The notes beneath the pieces were generated by a model. The model ran no database searches, was not told the DNA's origin, and saw nothing but the letters and a program-made list of their open reading frames with translations. Positions 12,948 through 26,593 of a stretch of 64,000 nucleotides of DNA are shown here, piece after piece. Position 1 is the first letter of the stretch. Each line of letters starts with the position of its first letter. The stretch covers positions 5,120,501 through 5,184,500 of the forward strand of contig PUFA01000072.1 of assembly GCA_003508835.1 (NCBI GenBank). The letters run 5' to 3'. A program made the translations under genes and the position numbers. This DNA is from Eonycteris spelaea (Eukaryota; Chordata; Mammalia; Chiroptera; Pteropodidae).

Positions 12948-13740
12948 TATGAGCACCCGTCAGCGCTCAGCACCGTGCTACTTAGGTTTCCCTTTGTGTG
13001 TTGCAGGAGCACCCAGGGTGCTTTTCATTTATACCAATCTGTCAAGTCAGACCTGCGTTCTTCCTCACCAACAAGGCCATAGGAGTAAAGGTATCAGGGT
13101 GGCATTTTTAGATGACAAGAGGTTCTCAGCAACTTGTTCACATAACCTATTTGTGCCTTCTGGATCAGCCCAGCATCACTCCTGAGTGTGCCTCTTCATC
13201 TTCTAATGTATTCCTGTTGTGTCTGAACAACCTGATGGCTTACTGCTCAGACCTGGGTGGGCAGTTCTCACGTCATAGTCATTTGATGCTTGTTTCAGTG
13301 AGGGGCTCAGTTTTGACAGGGCCCTGTAAAAAGCTATTGGATGGCTTCTTAGACAGTGAAGATGGTGTGGACTTGCTGCAGAAATCTAGGGGTCTTCCCG
13401 ATGGTGTGTGGTGCAGGGAGAGGGGGCAGGGTCAGCTGGTACCTGCTCAGAAGAGTTGATCGTCTGCAACTCTTCCCATCTTCGCTTTCACTCATGTCAA
13501 AATGACAGCTCAAAAGTGGCCATGGCAGGAGTATTTGATGCCACACACGCTGTCAAACACTACAGAGAGGACTTTTTTTTTTTTCAGAGTTCCAGTTTAC
13601 CAGCACAGCTCTGGGTTTTCCTGGTGACTCTCTTATTGAAACTTCCCAGTGAAAACAAACTTACTTCTGGGCCATTCACATAGCTTACGCCCTAATGAGT
13701 GATCTGGTTCCAGAATCCTAACCCGACGGGCTACTTCCTA
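12948..13740. other. GC-richer block of unknown origin
   Basis: This stretch is clearly richer in G+C and CpG than its flanks and carries several overlapping short frames on both strands (12949-13185, 13112-13459 and 13408-13683 on plus; 13349-13546 on minus). None resembles a protein I recognise. It resembles an old LTR or other long repeat in texture, but I cannot assign it to a family. Confidence 0.35.
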
Positions 13741-16700
13741 GGGCGATTTGTAATACCAACTGCTTCGATTTGGGTCTTCCAAGAATAACCCTGAGGCAAA
13801 GATTATGGCACAAGTATTTTGATGTGATAGGTCATCCCAGGAACCAGGGTGGGAGAGTGAGAAATGGAAGTGGGAAGGGAAGAAAGACAGTGAACAGTGT
13901 GTTATCAAGCCCACTGTGGGCAAGTGGAGGTCATTCCTGCTGAGAACATTTAAAAACTATACAAAGCATACCTAAAAGTTAGCCCAGCTAGGGCAAGGAG
14001 CTGGGATATAGTAAATCAATTCCTTGTGCATCACTGATAAAGGCCTGCTTCTGAAAATGTCGGGTGTGCAGGCAGATCATGTGTCTTAGGCCAGAAATAA
14101 AACCTCAGGCAAAGATGTTTGCAGGCCTTTGATGAATAAAGGTAAATTCTGTGTGTATGAAGGCACCAACAGTTTTTATGGCAGGAAGTAACACTTTGTG
14201 TGTGTGTGTATTTTCTTTTATGTATTTGGCAAATAGTTTTCATTCAATCACTATGAACTCCAAGCTCTTTGGATCTCGACAAAAGGAAATCTACCTGAAA
14301 CAAAAGGAACAATGTGTCAAACAATGAGGTTCTCTCAAGGGAGAAAACCATAGTCATAAAAAACAAGGAATGCATTGTTGGCAAGAAAAGTCACCTTGTA
14401 CAGACTTTATATGCAAAGGATTACTTCTTGTTAAAGAAAAATAAAAATCAGCCTGTGTCAAAGAAACTATAGAAAAAGTGTTAACAGCTAATATTCCCCA
14501 AGAAAGGGATCTGAGTTTGAACCCAGAGGACTTCTTTGCAAACGTGACCACACACTAACAAAAGAAAAAGCAAAGTCTCAGGATATTTATTTGGATTTTA
14601 GAGGCTTTGACAAAGAACAGCACTGAATGGGAAACCAAACTTTGGATGTTGTATCTTTACAGCAAATCCTGACTGAGGGACGCCTGGCCAATCAGAAGTA
14701 GCCTTTGAATTTTATCTATTAAAAAAGTAAAGATAAGAGGATTAAAAATGGCCAAATACAGATATACAAAAAGACAGAAAGTTCCCAAGCCGCATCACTA
14801 GTATCTAGTTTCTTATAAAAACATTTTGGTATATATTCTCTGAAACATTCACATACTCTCCCCCAAACCCCCTGCTACCCTCATCTCTGTGTGTGTGTGA
14901 TAGAGAGAAAAAGACTGTTCTCTTTCAACATGCAAATCCTTGGTATTATTTCTGGTTTTTAAATTTAGGAAACATTTCTTTATACATTCAGGTCAATTCT
15001 TTTCCACTTCTTTCTACTGTTTCATGGAGGAAGGATGGTTATCTGCATGTTGGCTCTATTTTGTCGGCTCTCTGTATTTACCATGCATTTCTCAGAGTCA
15101 TTTTCTCTAGTTTCAAGTGGAATCGGATGAACCTATCTTCCACATGACTTACATTTTTCGAGTTGATTCTGATCTTTATTGCTTTCAATAATATTGTCTG
15201 TATCACTTCCACTTCCATAATTCTCTCAGCTCCCTTTAATTTCCTCCTAGTTCCTTAACAACTCATCTATAGTGAAGATTAATCTAGAGAAAGCACAACT
15301 GCTATGATCACAAACAGCTTCGTGAAGGAGGGACGGAACTACTTCCAGACATCTTGACATAAAGATAAAAGTAGGAGATGAAGAGATAAAGATTTTCAGG
15401 CAGAAAGACGGGTTGAGCAAAGACAGAGAGATAAAATCGCATCTGTTGGGGAATTAAGGTAAGCACAATTTTACCTAGGATGTTTGGTGTATAATGTGAA
15501 GTGAAACAAATAAGATGAGAAAGATTTGGGCCGAGATTTTGAAGATAATGTAATATACACCTTTAACACGAGGGGCAGTGGAAAATAAAACCGCAGATTT
15601 AAACTTAAAATAGACTCTGTTGGTAGTTCATAAGAAATGAAACGGGATCAAAAATTGGGTGATTCTACCCTCCAGGTTCCTCAAAACAACAAAATACCAG
15701 CTTCCTAAAAGACTCCTTACAACCTAGGATCCATTCAGGGACTGGTTTGTTGTAATCATATTGGGATGACCTTCAAGTCACAGGTTGCCAAACTTCAAAA
15801 GGCCCTTTTAAGGAATGTTGATAACATGCATTTCTAAGAGATGACAGTATTCATCCAAAGCCATAAAAGAAAGCAAGGCTGTAACAGTTTTCTGAGACTT
15901 TAGCTTTATTTCTCCAATCAATAGATTACTTTTTACCTCACTCTGTTCTTACAGTGCTGACTTCTTCACAAAGATATGAAGTATACTTTTTGTTTAAAGC
16001 TTAATTAGAAGCCATCATTTATGCATAACTAATGCCACATTCCAAAGATTTCAAATGTCCCTCATGTGATTTACCTTTGTCAAACAATACCATGGTAGCG
16101 AACTGAACAGAATCATCGGTATTCGTCATTATGAATTCATTTCTATCTTGCAGAATTCATATTTAAGTCTTTAGAGCAATTAAATTAGATAAACCTGAAT
16201 TCAGACTTGAGCAGAAATAGGTATAAACTTTAAAAGGAAGTGATCCCCTTGCCCATCCTCTTTCATGGAAACTTTCTAAGGTATAAAAAAAAACAAGCCA
16301 ATAGCATTATAGAAAACGTGATATCCAAATAGAATTGTTTATAAATAGAATGTTTTACAAAGTTTCCATGAGGCATCAGCTGTCCTTTAACCCCCTGCAT
16401 GCTGACATTTTCCAGCCCACTAGCTAAATTAAGGCTTAGGAAAAAATTACCTATGCATTGTATTTTTATGTGGCTATTAATCTATTTTTATACGCTGTGG
16501 ATATATAACATCAGTTCATTATAAACATATAAAAAGACAGCCCCCACCAGACACACCAAAACACATGTATATGAGCAGACATGAGGAAGAATATGAAATA
16601 GTTCTTTCACTTTCGTGTTTTCAAAAGGACTGTAACAAAACTGAAGTCTACAATGAGGAGGGTGAGCCAGTGGGCTTGACTTTCTGGGACTGTTTCAGTT

Positions 16701-17904
16701 TAAGCTGTTGCCCTGATCCAGTTTACAGTGGCACCCCCTTGTTTATACTCAAAAGTGCCCCACTTTAGATGATACATTCCGTGATCATCCCAAGGGTGAG
16801 ACAATTTATCAGTTATTTGTGACTTACTACAGTACTCAGAAGAAGCCAGGTTAGAAATACTTGAATAAATTGAATGCATACCATTCATTCAGTTAAATCC
16901 AGATTGCAGGACCAGTAGATTATAGATGGTTTGGTCTGCACTATTTCATAGTTAGCTACGTTATTTTCATTCTCTGCCCTCCTATTTCTTTCTCTCTTTG
17001 ACATGCACATACATGCATAATCAATCTAGGGTATAGTTTGCTATGCAACAATGATTTGGCTAGAGTAATTGTACTCTTGTAAATATAATAAGCCTAGATA
17101 CAGGAAAAACAAAATGTCATTCTTAATATAAGAATACCGAATCTGTTCCCCCAATCCTGGCACTAATGCATTTCTTACTTTCGCTTTACAATAGGTATCT
17201 AAACACTGAGCCGGTAATAGTAGTTCTAGTGAGACTTACATTTCAGGCCCTGAATGTCCAACAGAAGTGTTTGTTTTTAAAAGTTTATTACAGCTAGATT
17301 TTTTTCTTACATTAATTTAAAATGATTATAGATGCTTTTACATGAGGATATGATAACCTATACACCACAACTAAAATGCATGAGCCTTTCATATAATTAT
17401 AATGATTATAATTTTTCAAAGGTAAGTGATTTGTTTATACAGTGTTCATTATCTGGATGTTTTTTATCTTTGACTTGCTGTAAAGCCCATGAGAAATAAA
17501 AACATGTGGATGTCTGCTCTGTGATAGTCTGATGATCCCCCTTGCAATCAGGAGGATGAAACAAATAATGTTTGCAGATAAAGTCAATTTACTCCTAAGA
17601 TATTCAGACAAAATTATGGTTCCAAAGTCAGGAAATCAAGAGATATAAATAGAAATATTATAGAGTTTTCTTGTTAATTGGTGGTTGTGGGCTGGTGAGA
17701 CCCCATTTTGTGTTATGTGAATTTAGTGAGTGGAAAATATTGTCTACAGAGTGCTCACAATTGGACCAAGCAATGCTGGAAGTTTCAAACTTGATGTCAG
17801 AAACAAACAGAAAATTTGGCAACATAAGGTACACAAAACCTGGGGTCCTCCTATGAATCCCGGTATTTTATTCTAAAAGTGTGTCTAAGATGAAGATATT
17901 GTAT
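13741..17904. other. Unassigned A+T-rich DNA
   Basis: No gene or confidently named repeat seen. Short (GT)n tracts lie near 14198-14212 and 14886-14899. The region 16000-16560 is high-complexity and repeat-poor. Confidence 0.4.
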
Positions 17905-18115
17905 AACATATGATGCGTGCAAAGAACACAGATGTTTGGAGTAAGCAGTCATGAGTTCAAGCCCCATTGCCCCACACTTACTAGCCATTTGCTCTTGAAC
18001 CCACTTCTCAACTTCCCTCATTGTCACCTGTAAAATGGTTTGAATGAATTATTGATATAAAGCACTGAGTACGGGGCTTGACATATCATTAGGACACAGC
18101 AAGTGGTGATTCTTC
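17905..18115 (+). mobile_element. MIR SINE fragment
   Basis: Sense-strand MIR order is visible: AGTCATGAGTTCAAGCCCC (B-box region), CACTTACTAGCCATTTGC, ACCTGTAAAATGGTTTGAAT, then the GCACTGAGTACGGGGCTTGAC 3' part. Confidence 0.8.
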
Positions 18116-18628
18116 TTTGTAGAATATTTTTGAATAAAGAGAATTCTTTTATTGTCACTGTATTATACCTCCCAAGTTTGGTTACTAAAGGAGTTTGTAC
18201 ACCAAAGAATAACTAGAGTGTCTCACCTCTCAAGATTCTTTCTTAATGCCAGATAGGTTAGTAGATCAATGCTCCTTTATCTTCTAACTTCTACCTGCCA
18301 GCAGTATTAAACTGGTAGGCATATCCCTCCCTTACCCACTTAGTAGGCAAACTGATAGGTCCCTGAAACTGTTTCTATTTTCCCAGACATCTGCTTTTCC
18401 TATAATCTTTATAATTATATTTACTGGGCAGATTTGGATATGACCTTGGCTTTGGGAAAGCAGATTTCAAACTATTCATGGAGAAAAAATAAGTATGATC
18501 CCATGTCAGAAAGATTCTTAAAAAAAAAAAAAGATCTAATACTGATTTTGAAATCACAAATAATTCCAATGAGAAAGAATTCTTTCAGACGATATGCCAA
18601 GCACAGACTGATCCCATGGAGGAAAAAA

Positions 18629-18651
18629 CACACACACACACACACACACAA
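18629..18651. repeat. (CA)n microsatellite
   Basis: About eleven CA units preceded by a short A run. Confidence 0.95.
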
Positions 18652-18951
18652 GAAGATAAAGTTGAAAAGGCAGAGGTCGAGAAAAGATTCTTGAGGAGAG
18701 TAATAGGACTTTAAAAGCATTGATTAGAATCAAAACAAGGTAGGGAAAGGCACACAGTTTGAAAAAGCCAATGTCAACCTCGCAGGTGACAGAGGAAGGC
18801 AGAGCAGCTTAACTTGGATGCTGTTGTTGGCATCTTAGCAAAGGGAAAAAAAATTAAAATGAGAGGTTCAGAGAAGAATTTCAAGAGAGAAGCACATAGT
18901 AATAATAGCTGATTGCTTTTAATTTGAGTCGCTTCCTACACCTCAAGTAAT

Positions 18952-19175
18952 AATGGTAATAGTAATAGTAGCAAGTGCATTGGGCTTGAGATCTGCAAGG
19001 CCTTGTTCTAAGTACTTCACGTTATTAATCCTCATAACCCCATGAGGTAGGTTTAGCCATTAACACTTCCAGCTTATACATAAGAAAATTAGAGTACAGA
19101 GAAGTTAAACCACCTTTACCTACCCAAGTAGAGTGGGAGTGTGTGTCAGAGATGAGCTGGTTTCAGGTTACTCAT
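18952..19175 (-). mobile_element. MIR SINE fragment
   Basis: The reverse complement of MIR is seen through TTGTTCTAAGTACTTCACG, TTAATCCTCATAACCCCATG, AGGTAGGT and GTACAGAGAAGTTAA. Confidence 0.85.
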
Positions 19176-19180
19176 TCTAG

Positions 19181-21784
19181 AAGTAGAAAATAGAATTCTC
19201 CACTTTTGTTCATTTAAATGTGAAGAACTGTTTCTCAGAGTTTCCCCAGCAGACCTGTCTGAATTGGGTCTTTCTTGGTACTCGGTAAGGAAGATGAAAC
19301 CATCCTGATTGGTTTATATCAAACCAAGGAAAGGGGAAGTTGCCCAGGGCCCCCAGAAGAAAATGCCCTGTCGAAAAGGGGACACAGGATGCAAAATCTG
19401 CAGTAAGGCAGAAGGAAAAGGGGGCTAAACAAACTATACTTCCTGTTTTGAACAGGAAGTGTTAAATTGAGTTTTCTGAAATTTAATATGAGGAGCAAAA
19501 TAGATATCAAACTGAAGGGTTTGGTAATTTCAGATAAATATTTCTTCAGTACAAGAGTTACTAGTTTTTCGTTTTTTGTTTTTTAAAGATCTCCCAAAGG
19601 TTAAAAAATGTAGGAAACTTTGAAATTGCATCTTTTAATCTCATATTTTCAAGTTTTATGAATCTGTATTCTATGATAATGATTCTCCCAGTTGGTATGT
19701 CTGTGTGTGTGAGTTAAATTACTGTAATGCTCACTAACAGCTCTTTATCATTCCTGAGTTCTTTATTAATAATCACTTGATCGGTGGGGTTTCATCATCA
19801 ATATATTATCCTTGTACCTTCATATTGAATTCTCTTATGTATTATATAAGCTTCATACTGTTTTGATTGTCTGATTTCCCTTTGGCACTCTCTGAGTTTA
19901 TCTCAAGTTTTTCTGATGGGGTGTGCCATATCCCACATTTCTCTGTCATGAATTCCCCATCCCCATTCCCCCACCCTCCAACCCCACCCCCTGCTCCTGA
20001 AGAATCCTCAATAATCCTGCTCAAATAAAATAAAAATAGAAGGTACAGAGAGGAATTCACACATCTGAGATAAAGACACAATAATAACAGCTGATCAATT
20101 TTAATACAAATAGATGGCATAGTCTGCTTATTGAACTTCAGGAACTTTTCATAACTACTTTCCAGGGTTGAAATTACTGCATCCTGGATGAGTATAAAAA
20201 TTGTGCTTTCTGAGTTTTTAGGTGACTAAGAGTAACTTTACTCTATCCTTATTTTTGCTTGGTTATTTAGATGGGAATTAAAATTTATAATAAAGAACTA
20301 TCATTGAAATGTATATAGTCAACAATCTTGTTTTCTAGCAGGAAATTTGATATTAATTTTTTTTTGTAGGTGACTTTTTTCTCCTATCTGTGGAAGGTTT
20401 AAGGGCCTTCTCTTTATTCTCCATTCTCTGAAATAATGATGGGTACACAAAGGGACGTTTCTTCTTGAAAATTCTAATCTTTAAGTTCCTGTAAATTATG
20501 GCTTTGATAATTTTCTTCTTTCCATCCTCACTATTCTATCTCTGAATTTTCTATTACTATTAGGTTGGGTCACTTGGATTTATTCTCCATGCATTGCATT
20601 TTTCTCTCACGTGAAAAACAAAACAAAACAAAAAACTTGGTTTCTGCTTTGGAGAAGGTATCCATTATTATATATAGCTTTCCATTCCTCATGTAGGACT
20701 GTGCTTGGTATAGTCATGGACTAGCAGGAAGTGGATAGACTGTGTCTTTTCACAGTATATAATCACAGAAATGAAAGAGATTAAAGAATATTACATGCCA
20801 CTCTATGGTAACAAGTGAAAACCTCAAGGAAGATTTAAAACTTAAAGAATGATATCTTAACAAAAAAAAATTGCCAAATTGAGGCACATGTTTTTTACTT
20901 ATATTCCATAATTTTAGATTTTTACATATTTTATCAGATACCAAAATTTTGCTTCCTAATAAAGTTAATATAATTACTTATTTTATTAATTTATAATAGT
21001 ATACTAATCATTATAACACTTTCTAATGGCACATATTAACAGTGTTGTTTAAAATATGAATGCTATTTTTAAAAATGAGATTACAGAAAATACTTATGTT
21101 CAGATATTTTTCTCTTCTACTATGGATATCCATTCAGGATATTGTGTTTCAAGTCACTTGAAATAATTTCTCACTGAATATTTGTGCCTCCAACTGAAAA
21201 TAAAAGTTCTATTGTTTCATTTTTTGTAAGTTTTTATAAATTGAATTTAAAACTAATTTTGTTTTATAGTTCCATAAACTAATTATACAATTTCCAAAAT
21301 CAGATCTACAAGACAAACCAATTTAGGAAGTTCTAACTTTTATTCTTGTTTTCTCCACCATGTTTACTCCCTTCCTCTTTTGATAACTTAAAAAAAAAAG
21401 ATTACTTATCTTTTACTATGATTTTTCATTAGAAATATGTAGATAAGCTTATATCCACCCTTTCATAGGTAAATCATATTATACAATGCACACTTTATTT
21501 CACTTTGCTTTTTGTCATTTAAGTTTATAGCCTGGAGATTATGCAAGAGAAGTGTCTATACCTTTTTATAGCTGAATAACAGTTACCATTTCCTGATATG
21601 GAATACCATAATTTATTCAGCCTGTCTCCTATCAAATAGTGATAGAATTACATATTGTACGATTGTCATTATGTCAAAAAATGAAAAGGAACAAAAAATA
21701 AGAAGAAATCTTGGTTAGATAGCAATTTATTTTTTAAAAAAACCTCAGTTTTAGTTGGCATTTAAGTGAGACAATGTAGTTTAT
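19181..21784. other. Unassigned A+T-rich DNA
   Basis: No gene or clear repeat. A short AAAAC-type low-complexity tract lies at about 20616-20635. A CA-rich but not CpG-rich patch occurs at 19960-20000. Confidence 0.4.
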
Positions 21785-21789
21785 TAATT

Positions 21790-21970
21790 TCAAAAGGGCT
21801 TTGCAGTCAGCAAGAATTAGCTGTGTGGCATCGAGAAGATTTCTTAATCTCACTGAACTTTGGTTTTCTCAAATTTAATTGAGAATTATAATAGTACCTG
21901 TCTTGAGGGTATTTAAAAGCTATTAGATAGTCAAGAATATGCAGGGATTAACACAGTTCCTGATTAACTA
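21790..21970 (+). mobile_element. MIR SINE fragment
   Basis: Sense MIR blocks are present: TTAGCTGTGTGGCATCGAGA (the 'ctgtgtgaccttgg' block), CTCACTGAACTTTGGTTTTC and ATAATAGTACCTGTCTTGAG. Confidence 0.75.
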
Positions 21971-22269
21971 TGAGCCAACAATGTGGTGAAGCTGTCCAAA
22001 AAGCTTAAGTGATAGGAGTTTACATTGATGGAATAATAATGTTCCACTAATAAGGTGTTGTAAACCCCGGTGAACTCTTCTGAAAGATGACATCTTTTAA
22101 GATGTACACTTACAGACTTTTCTGACTAGAGGATAGGAATGGTTGAAGTAACTGGAGAAGTTAACGTTGGAAAATGGAAGACTAAAGAGTGAGAAACATT
22201 TGACAGGCTACCGTGTTGCAGCGGGCTAAAGTTAATTATTCTGTGCTGCTCCAAAGGCCTGGCGGTGAC

Positions 22270-22525
22270 CTGCATTTTCAAAAACTGTGAGAAGGCAGAT
22301 TTCATCTCAGTATTAGGAAGGACTTTTAAACAGTCGAAGCAATCCAGTGATACAGTGGCCTAGTTTAAGAAGTAGTAATGGCCCTATCGCTGAAAGCTTT
22401 TAAGCAGATGTTGACTTATTTCTGCTTAAGATCATTATGGAGGAAATTCCAGCATTGGGTAGGAAGTTGGACTAGGTGGCCTCCATGTCTCCTCCAGCAT
22501 TAAGACATAACTTTGTGGAAATTCC
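22270..22525 (+). mobile_element. CR1/L3-type LINE 3' end
   Basis: The blocks AGATTTCATCTCAGTATTAG, GAAGGACTTTTAAACAGTC, GTGATACAGTGGCCTAG and GTTGGACTAGGTGGCCTCCA follow the order of the 3' end of CR1-clade LINEs, called L3 in mammals. The family was active before the mammalian radiation, so this is a fossil. It contains no open frame. Confidence 0.65.
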
Positions 22526-23646
22526 ATATATGGGCTTTTTTTTTTTTTTTAAGTTATACTCAGTAGCTTTTTTCCATGTGGATTAAGTGGATATAAATTC
22601 CTCATTATTTAAAAGGTGAGTCAAAATGAAAATAGCATGTACAATAGCACAGCAGCCCAAACAGTTCATCATGTATCTTAAAAACATAAGTCAGAGCAGT
22701 AGTTGACTTCAAAGGGGACCACATCATTGCCAGAAGTGCTCGCCAAGAAGCCAGCTGCTCCTGGAAAAATACATTATATTTCCCGGCTTGGCATCTGAGC
22801 CTCGTGATTGCTGTCCAGGGAGGTGGAAGGAGAATGGGTTTATGGGCAGCCATAAATAACTAAGGCACTGAAATTCTGAAAATGGGCCAGTTTCTTCACT
22901 GCGATTCAAGACCCAAATAGGAATGAGTGATTATTCCAGTATGAAGGTAAGAACGCTCTAACTACTCACTTTTAGAAAACCTAACGAAAATGATTACAAA
23001 CTCTGTATTACTCAATAGAGTGTTCTGAAAATTTCTTAACGCTAATTCTTGAATTGATGTTTTTATTTCTGAAGATATGGAGAGGAGGAGATGGAGATTA
23101 TTTATATGGGATCTCCAGGGAATGCTAGCCATAGGACAATATAGCTGTATCTATATAATCTGATTTAAGGTAATGTTCCTCAAAGGACATTACGACACAT
23201 GTCTGGAATTTGTTTGCAAATCTGCACTTTTGGACAAAGGAGAAATCGTGACTCAGTGCCCAAAGCTCTTACAGTATTTTGGCCTTTTAAATATGCATCT
23301 TGTCCTCTGCATGGAATCTCTTCCTCCCGATATTTATTCATTAAATACTCTTACTATGTCTACTACGTTCCAGGAACTTTCTTGGTGCTTAGTATTCAGA
23401 CGTGAACAAGATCTTGTCCTGGGTCTTTATACATGCAAAAACATAGTACTTATCTTGAGTTGCTTTGCTATCTGCTTGGTGGTGACATAGTTTGAGTTAA
23501 GAGGAATTTGGTAATGAGGAAAGGGACATGAATGGAGAGTCATTTGCCTTCTCCTACCTTGTAGTCTCCTTTTGTGAATAGAATTATGCTCGATGGCTAA
23601 ATTTTAAAACTGTTTGTTATACAAAGCTTGTTATTGTTAACATAGT
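22526..23646. other. Unassigned sequence
   Basis: Poly-T run near 22539-22552. Region 23300-23410 faintly resembles a MIR-type or other old 'ATTTATTCATTAAATACT' repeat but is too diverged to assign. The frames at 23173-23490 (plus) look like chance. Confidence 0.35.
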
Positions 23647-24354
23647 TGTCAGCTGATGGTCATTGGCCCCTATTCGATGCCAACAGGAATCCCCAATTTG
23701 GGTGCAGTGAAAAAGGAAATTTTATTCAGGGCAAACAGCAGGACTGTGAAAATAGCTCAATAGTGTCACAGCTCAATTAAGAAACAGCAAGGTTGTGAGG
23801 TAGTCCTGGGGCAAAGCCCCTCTCCTGTTAGATAGCTCTGCTCCACCTACTCATCTCTGCTGTGGTCCGGTCAAATGTCTTTGGCGTTTCATCTTCAGTG
23901 TTTCAGCTCCAGCTGGGAAAACGTCCTAAGTCTTTGGCGGAAAGAGAACGTTCTAGCGGAGGATGGGGGAGTGGAGCTGAGTTATATAGACAGAAGTCCC
24001 TGCCCTGGTCCCTGATTGGTTTGTCTTTATGCAAATGAGAAAGCCAAATCTTTCAGTTTGATTGGTCAGACTGGAGCTGCTCTGATTGGTCAGCAAAGAT
24101 ACTGATGGAGAAATAGCCACACAGCTCCAATTGGATGGAGAAAATCTCAGTCCAATTGGTCAACATACAAGTCCAGGTACTCCTTTGTAAAAGGGCTGGC
24201 ATGGATAGTGGGAATGAAATGCAGGCAGACAATTCAGTGTGGGAGGCAGGGAATTCAGTGTCAGCTGCTCCCTGAAGTGTGGTTTGCGTGAGAATCTCCT
24301 GTTTATAACCAGCTGCTAGGCTTTAGTTTTAAATTCTTTCTTAGGGTCCACACA
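23647..24354 (-). mobile_element. ERV-type solo LTR
   Basis: Read on the minus strand, this has the layout of a retroviral long terminal repeat. It starts TGTGTGGACCCTAAGAAAG (24354), has several CCAAT boxes (ACCAATC/CCAATTGG at about 24158, 24131, 24085, 24063 and 24016), then a TATATAA box near 23985. A GAATAAAA polyadenylation signal lies about 250 bases further on (near 23725), and it ends ...CAGCTGACA at 23647. No gag, pol or env sequence and no partner LTR is seen nearby, so it is a solo LTR. Short terminal TG...CA ends support the boundaries, but I could not find a convincing 4-6 bp target duplication. The family is not assigned; the promoter layout suits a class I (gammaretrovirus-like) LTR. 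Confidence 0.75.
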
Positions 24355-24943
24355 GTAAAAGACCAATGTTTAAGATAATTTATGCAGCAGGGTAATTTTT
24401 GCCTTAGCTTCTCCTGGCATATTGGACCATATATTCCAAAGAACCCTTCTGTATCTTTTTCTCTGCCCATTATCAGTCATCAGATACTGTGTTATAGCTC
24501 TCAAAGCTACATCAAAATAAAGATCAGCTTACCCTTCTTTACTTTATGGAAATAACAGTCTGTCCAGGCAAGTGCCTGATATTCTTTCAAAACCCAGGGG
24601 ATGGAACTTAAGATTTTTAAGTATTAAGTCAAATTTTCCAAATTGTTTTTGCTATATCCATCAATGCCTGAAGCAAAGGATTATTTAATGCAGAAGATAA
24701 GTAGAAAGGGCAAAAAAGAGTAATTAGTGGAACATATTCCATTTCCTTTAAGACAGTGTTTTAAATATGGTATACCATCAAATTTCCCTATAGAGCATTT
24801 GAAAATGGTACATATTGCCTGACAAACCCTCAGAAATTCAGAACTAGTAGCTATCAAGAGCTTCTAGGAAACTGTATCTTTTCTCTTGTACTTTTATTTA
24901 TCTAGGTAATGACGATAGTCCATTCAGGCAGAGGGACTATTTT

Positions 24944-25085
24944 TAAAGCAGGATTTTTCAACCCTGGATTCAAGTTAGACTCACATAGGGAATTACTAAA
25001 AATTGTGATGTCTAGAGTGCACCCTAGACCAATTAACACGGAATCTCTGGGGACAAGACTGAACATCAGTTTTGGCTGTTCCACT
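24944..25085. mobile_element. MER5-type hAT remnant
   Basis: Blocks TTTTTCAACCCTGGATTCAAG, TTAGACTCACATAGGGAATT, CCTAGACCAATTAACACGG and AATCTCTGGGG match MER5-like non-autonomous elements. Overlapping short frames here are on top of the repeat. Confidence 0.7.
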
Positions 25086-26426
25086 CCATGGAGAGAGAGA
25101 TGATGAACCCTAATTGCCCTGAAATTTCAGTTAATGGGAAAGAGAAGGATGAAGAGTAAGAGACAGAAGTTTAGAGGGAAAAGAAGTGTGAAGATACGCC
25201 AACTCTTTCCTCTCTGTTTCTTGTTGTATGTTTCTCATGTGGAAGTCAGGCTCTGGCTGCTTTTTAAACTCAAGTTCATCTTCCTTGGCATGATGGAAAA
25301 AAGCAAGGAAGGTTTTCACCAGAAACCATCGATGCCAGTTCTCTCACTCCTCTGCAAATGATGTGGATACAATTCTAGAGTCCCAAAACAGAGTCCAAAA
25401 GGGCTCAGGGAACACAAGATCTGCTCATCTCTTTCACAGATACCTAATCTGATACATGCGGATAAAACATACAATAGTTCAGAATTGGATTTGAATTTCA
25501 GATCTCAAGGCTTTAAATCCAAGGATCATTTTCAATAAATAAAAGAATAGAATGATTACTCCGCAAAAGAATCATGATAAAAAAAAAAAAAGAGTGAAAA
25601 GAAAACCCATTTTTGATCTGATGTCATTCCACTATAATATATTACCTCTTTATTTTTATTTTTCACCTCACATGCTTTTCTTTTTTCTTTCTTTCTTTCT
25701 TTCTTTCTTTTTTTTTTTTTGGTGATAACATTTAAATCTACTCCCTTAGCAAATTTCTCTTATACAATACAGTGTTATCAACTATGTCATCCATGAGATC
25801 CTCAGACTCTTCACCTTAATACAAAATTGCATACCTTGCCCAACTCTCCTTTCTTCTCCACCTCCCTGCCCCCAGACACTGGCAACCACTGTTCTACTCT
25901 GTTTCTATGAGATTGATTGATTTTAGAGTCCACATTTAAATGAGACCATGTGGTATTTGTGTTTCTCTGTCTAACTTATTTCATTTAGCATAATACTCCC
26001 CAGGTTCATACATGCTGTTGCAGAGGACATGATTTCGTTCTATTTAAGGCTCAATATCATTCCATAGTCTCTCTCTCCCTCTTCTTTCCATGTTACATTT
26101 GTGTGTGTGACATTTTCTCTATCTGTTCATCCATTCATAGACACTTAGATTCATGTCTACTTTCATCCTCTGCCCATTTCTTTAACTGGGTTATTTGTTC
26201 TTTTGCTATTAAGTTGTGTAAGTTCCTTGTATATTTTGGATATTAACTCTTTTATTAGATACATGGTTTGAAAATATTTTCTCCCATTCCATAGATTGCC
26301 TTTTTACTTTGTCAATGGTTTTCTTTGCTGTGTAGGAGCTTTTTAGTTTGATGTAGTCCCATTTGCTTATTTTTGCGTTTGTGGCCTGTCTTTTTGCTGT
26401 CAAATTAAAAAAAAAAATCACTGCCA

Positions 26427-26593
26427 GATGTGGTTCTATAGTGTAGAGATTAGCACGTCTGCTTTACACACAAAAGGTCCTAGGTTTGTGCCCCAGAACA
26501 AGCCCAATGTCTGATCTCAGAAGCTAAGCAGGGTTGAACCTGGTTATACTTGGATGGGAGACCATGTAGGAAGACCAAGTGCTGTAGGTGTAA

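Noticed and set aside
12949..13683. Gene built from overlapping frames
   Set aside because: Frames overlap on both strands without a consistent product; splice or homology support is missing.
26432..26497. Functional tRNA-Val gene
   Set aside because: The acceptor stem 3' strand is missing and the B box is altered; it is the head of the SINE.
26496..26590. 5S rRNA gene
   Set aside because: It lacks the 5' part of 5S, is fused to a tRNA-like head, has an AATA tail and target duplications: a SINE.
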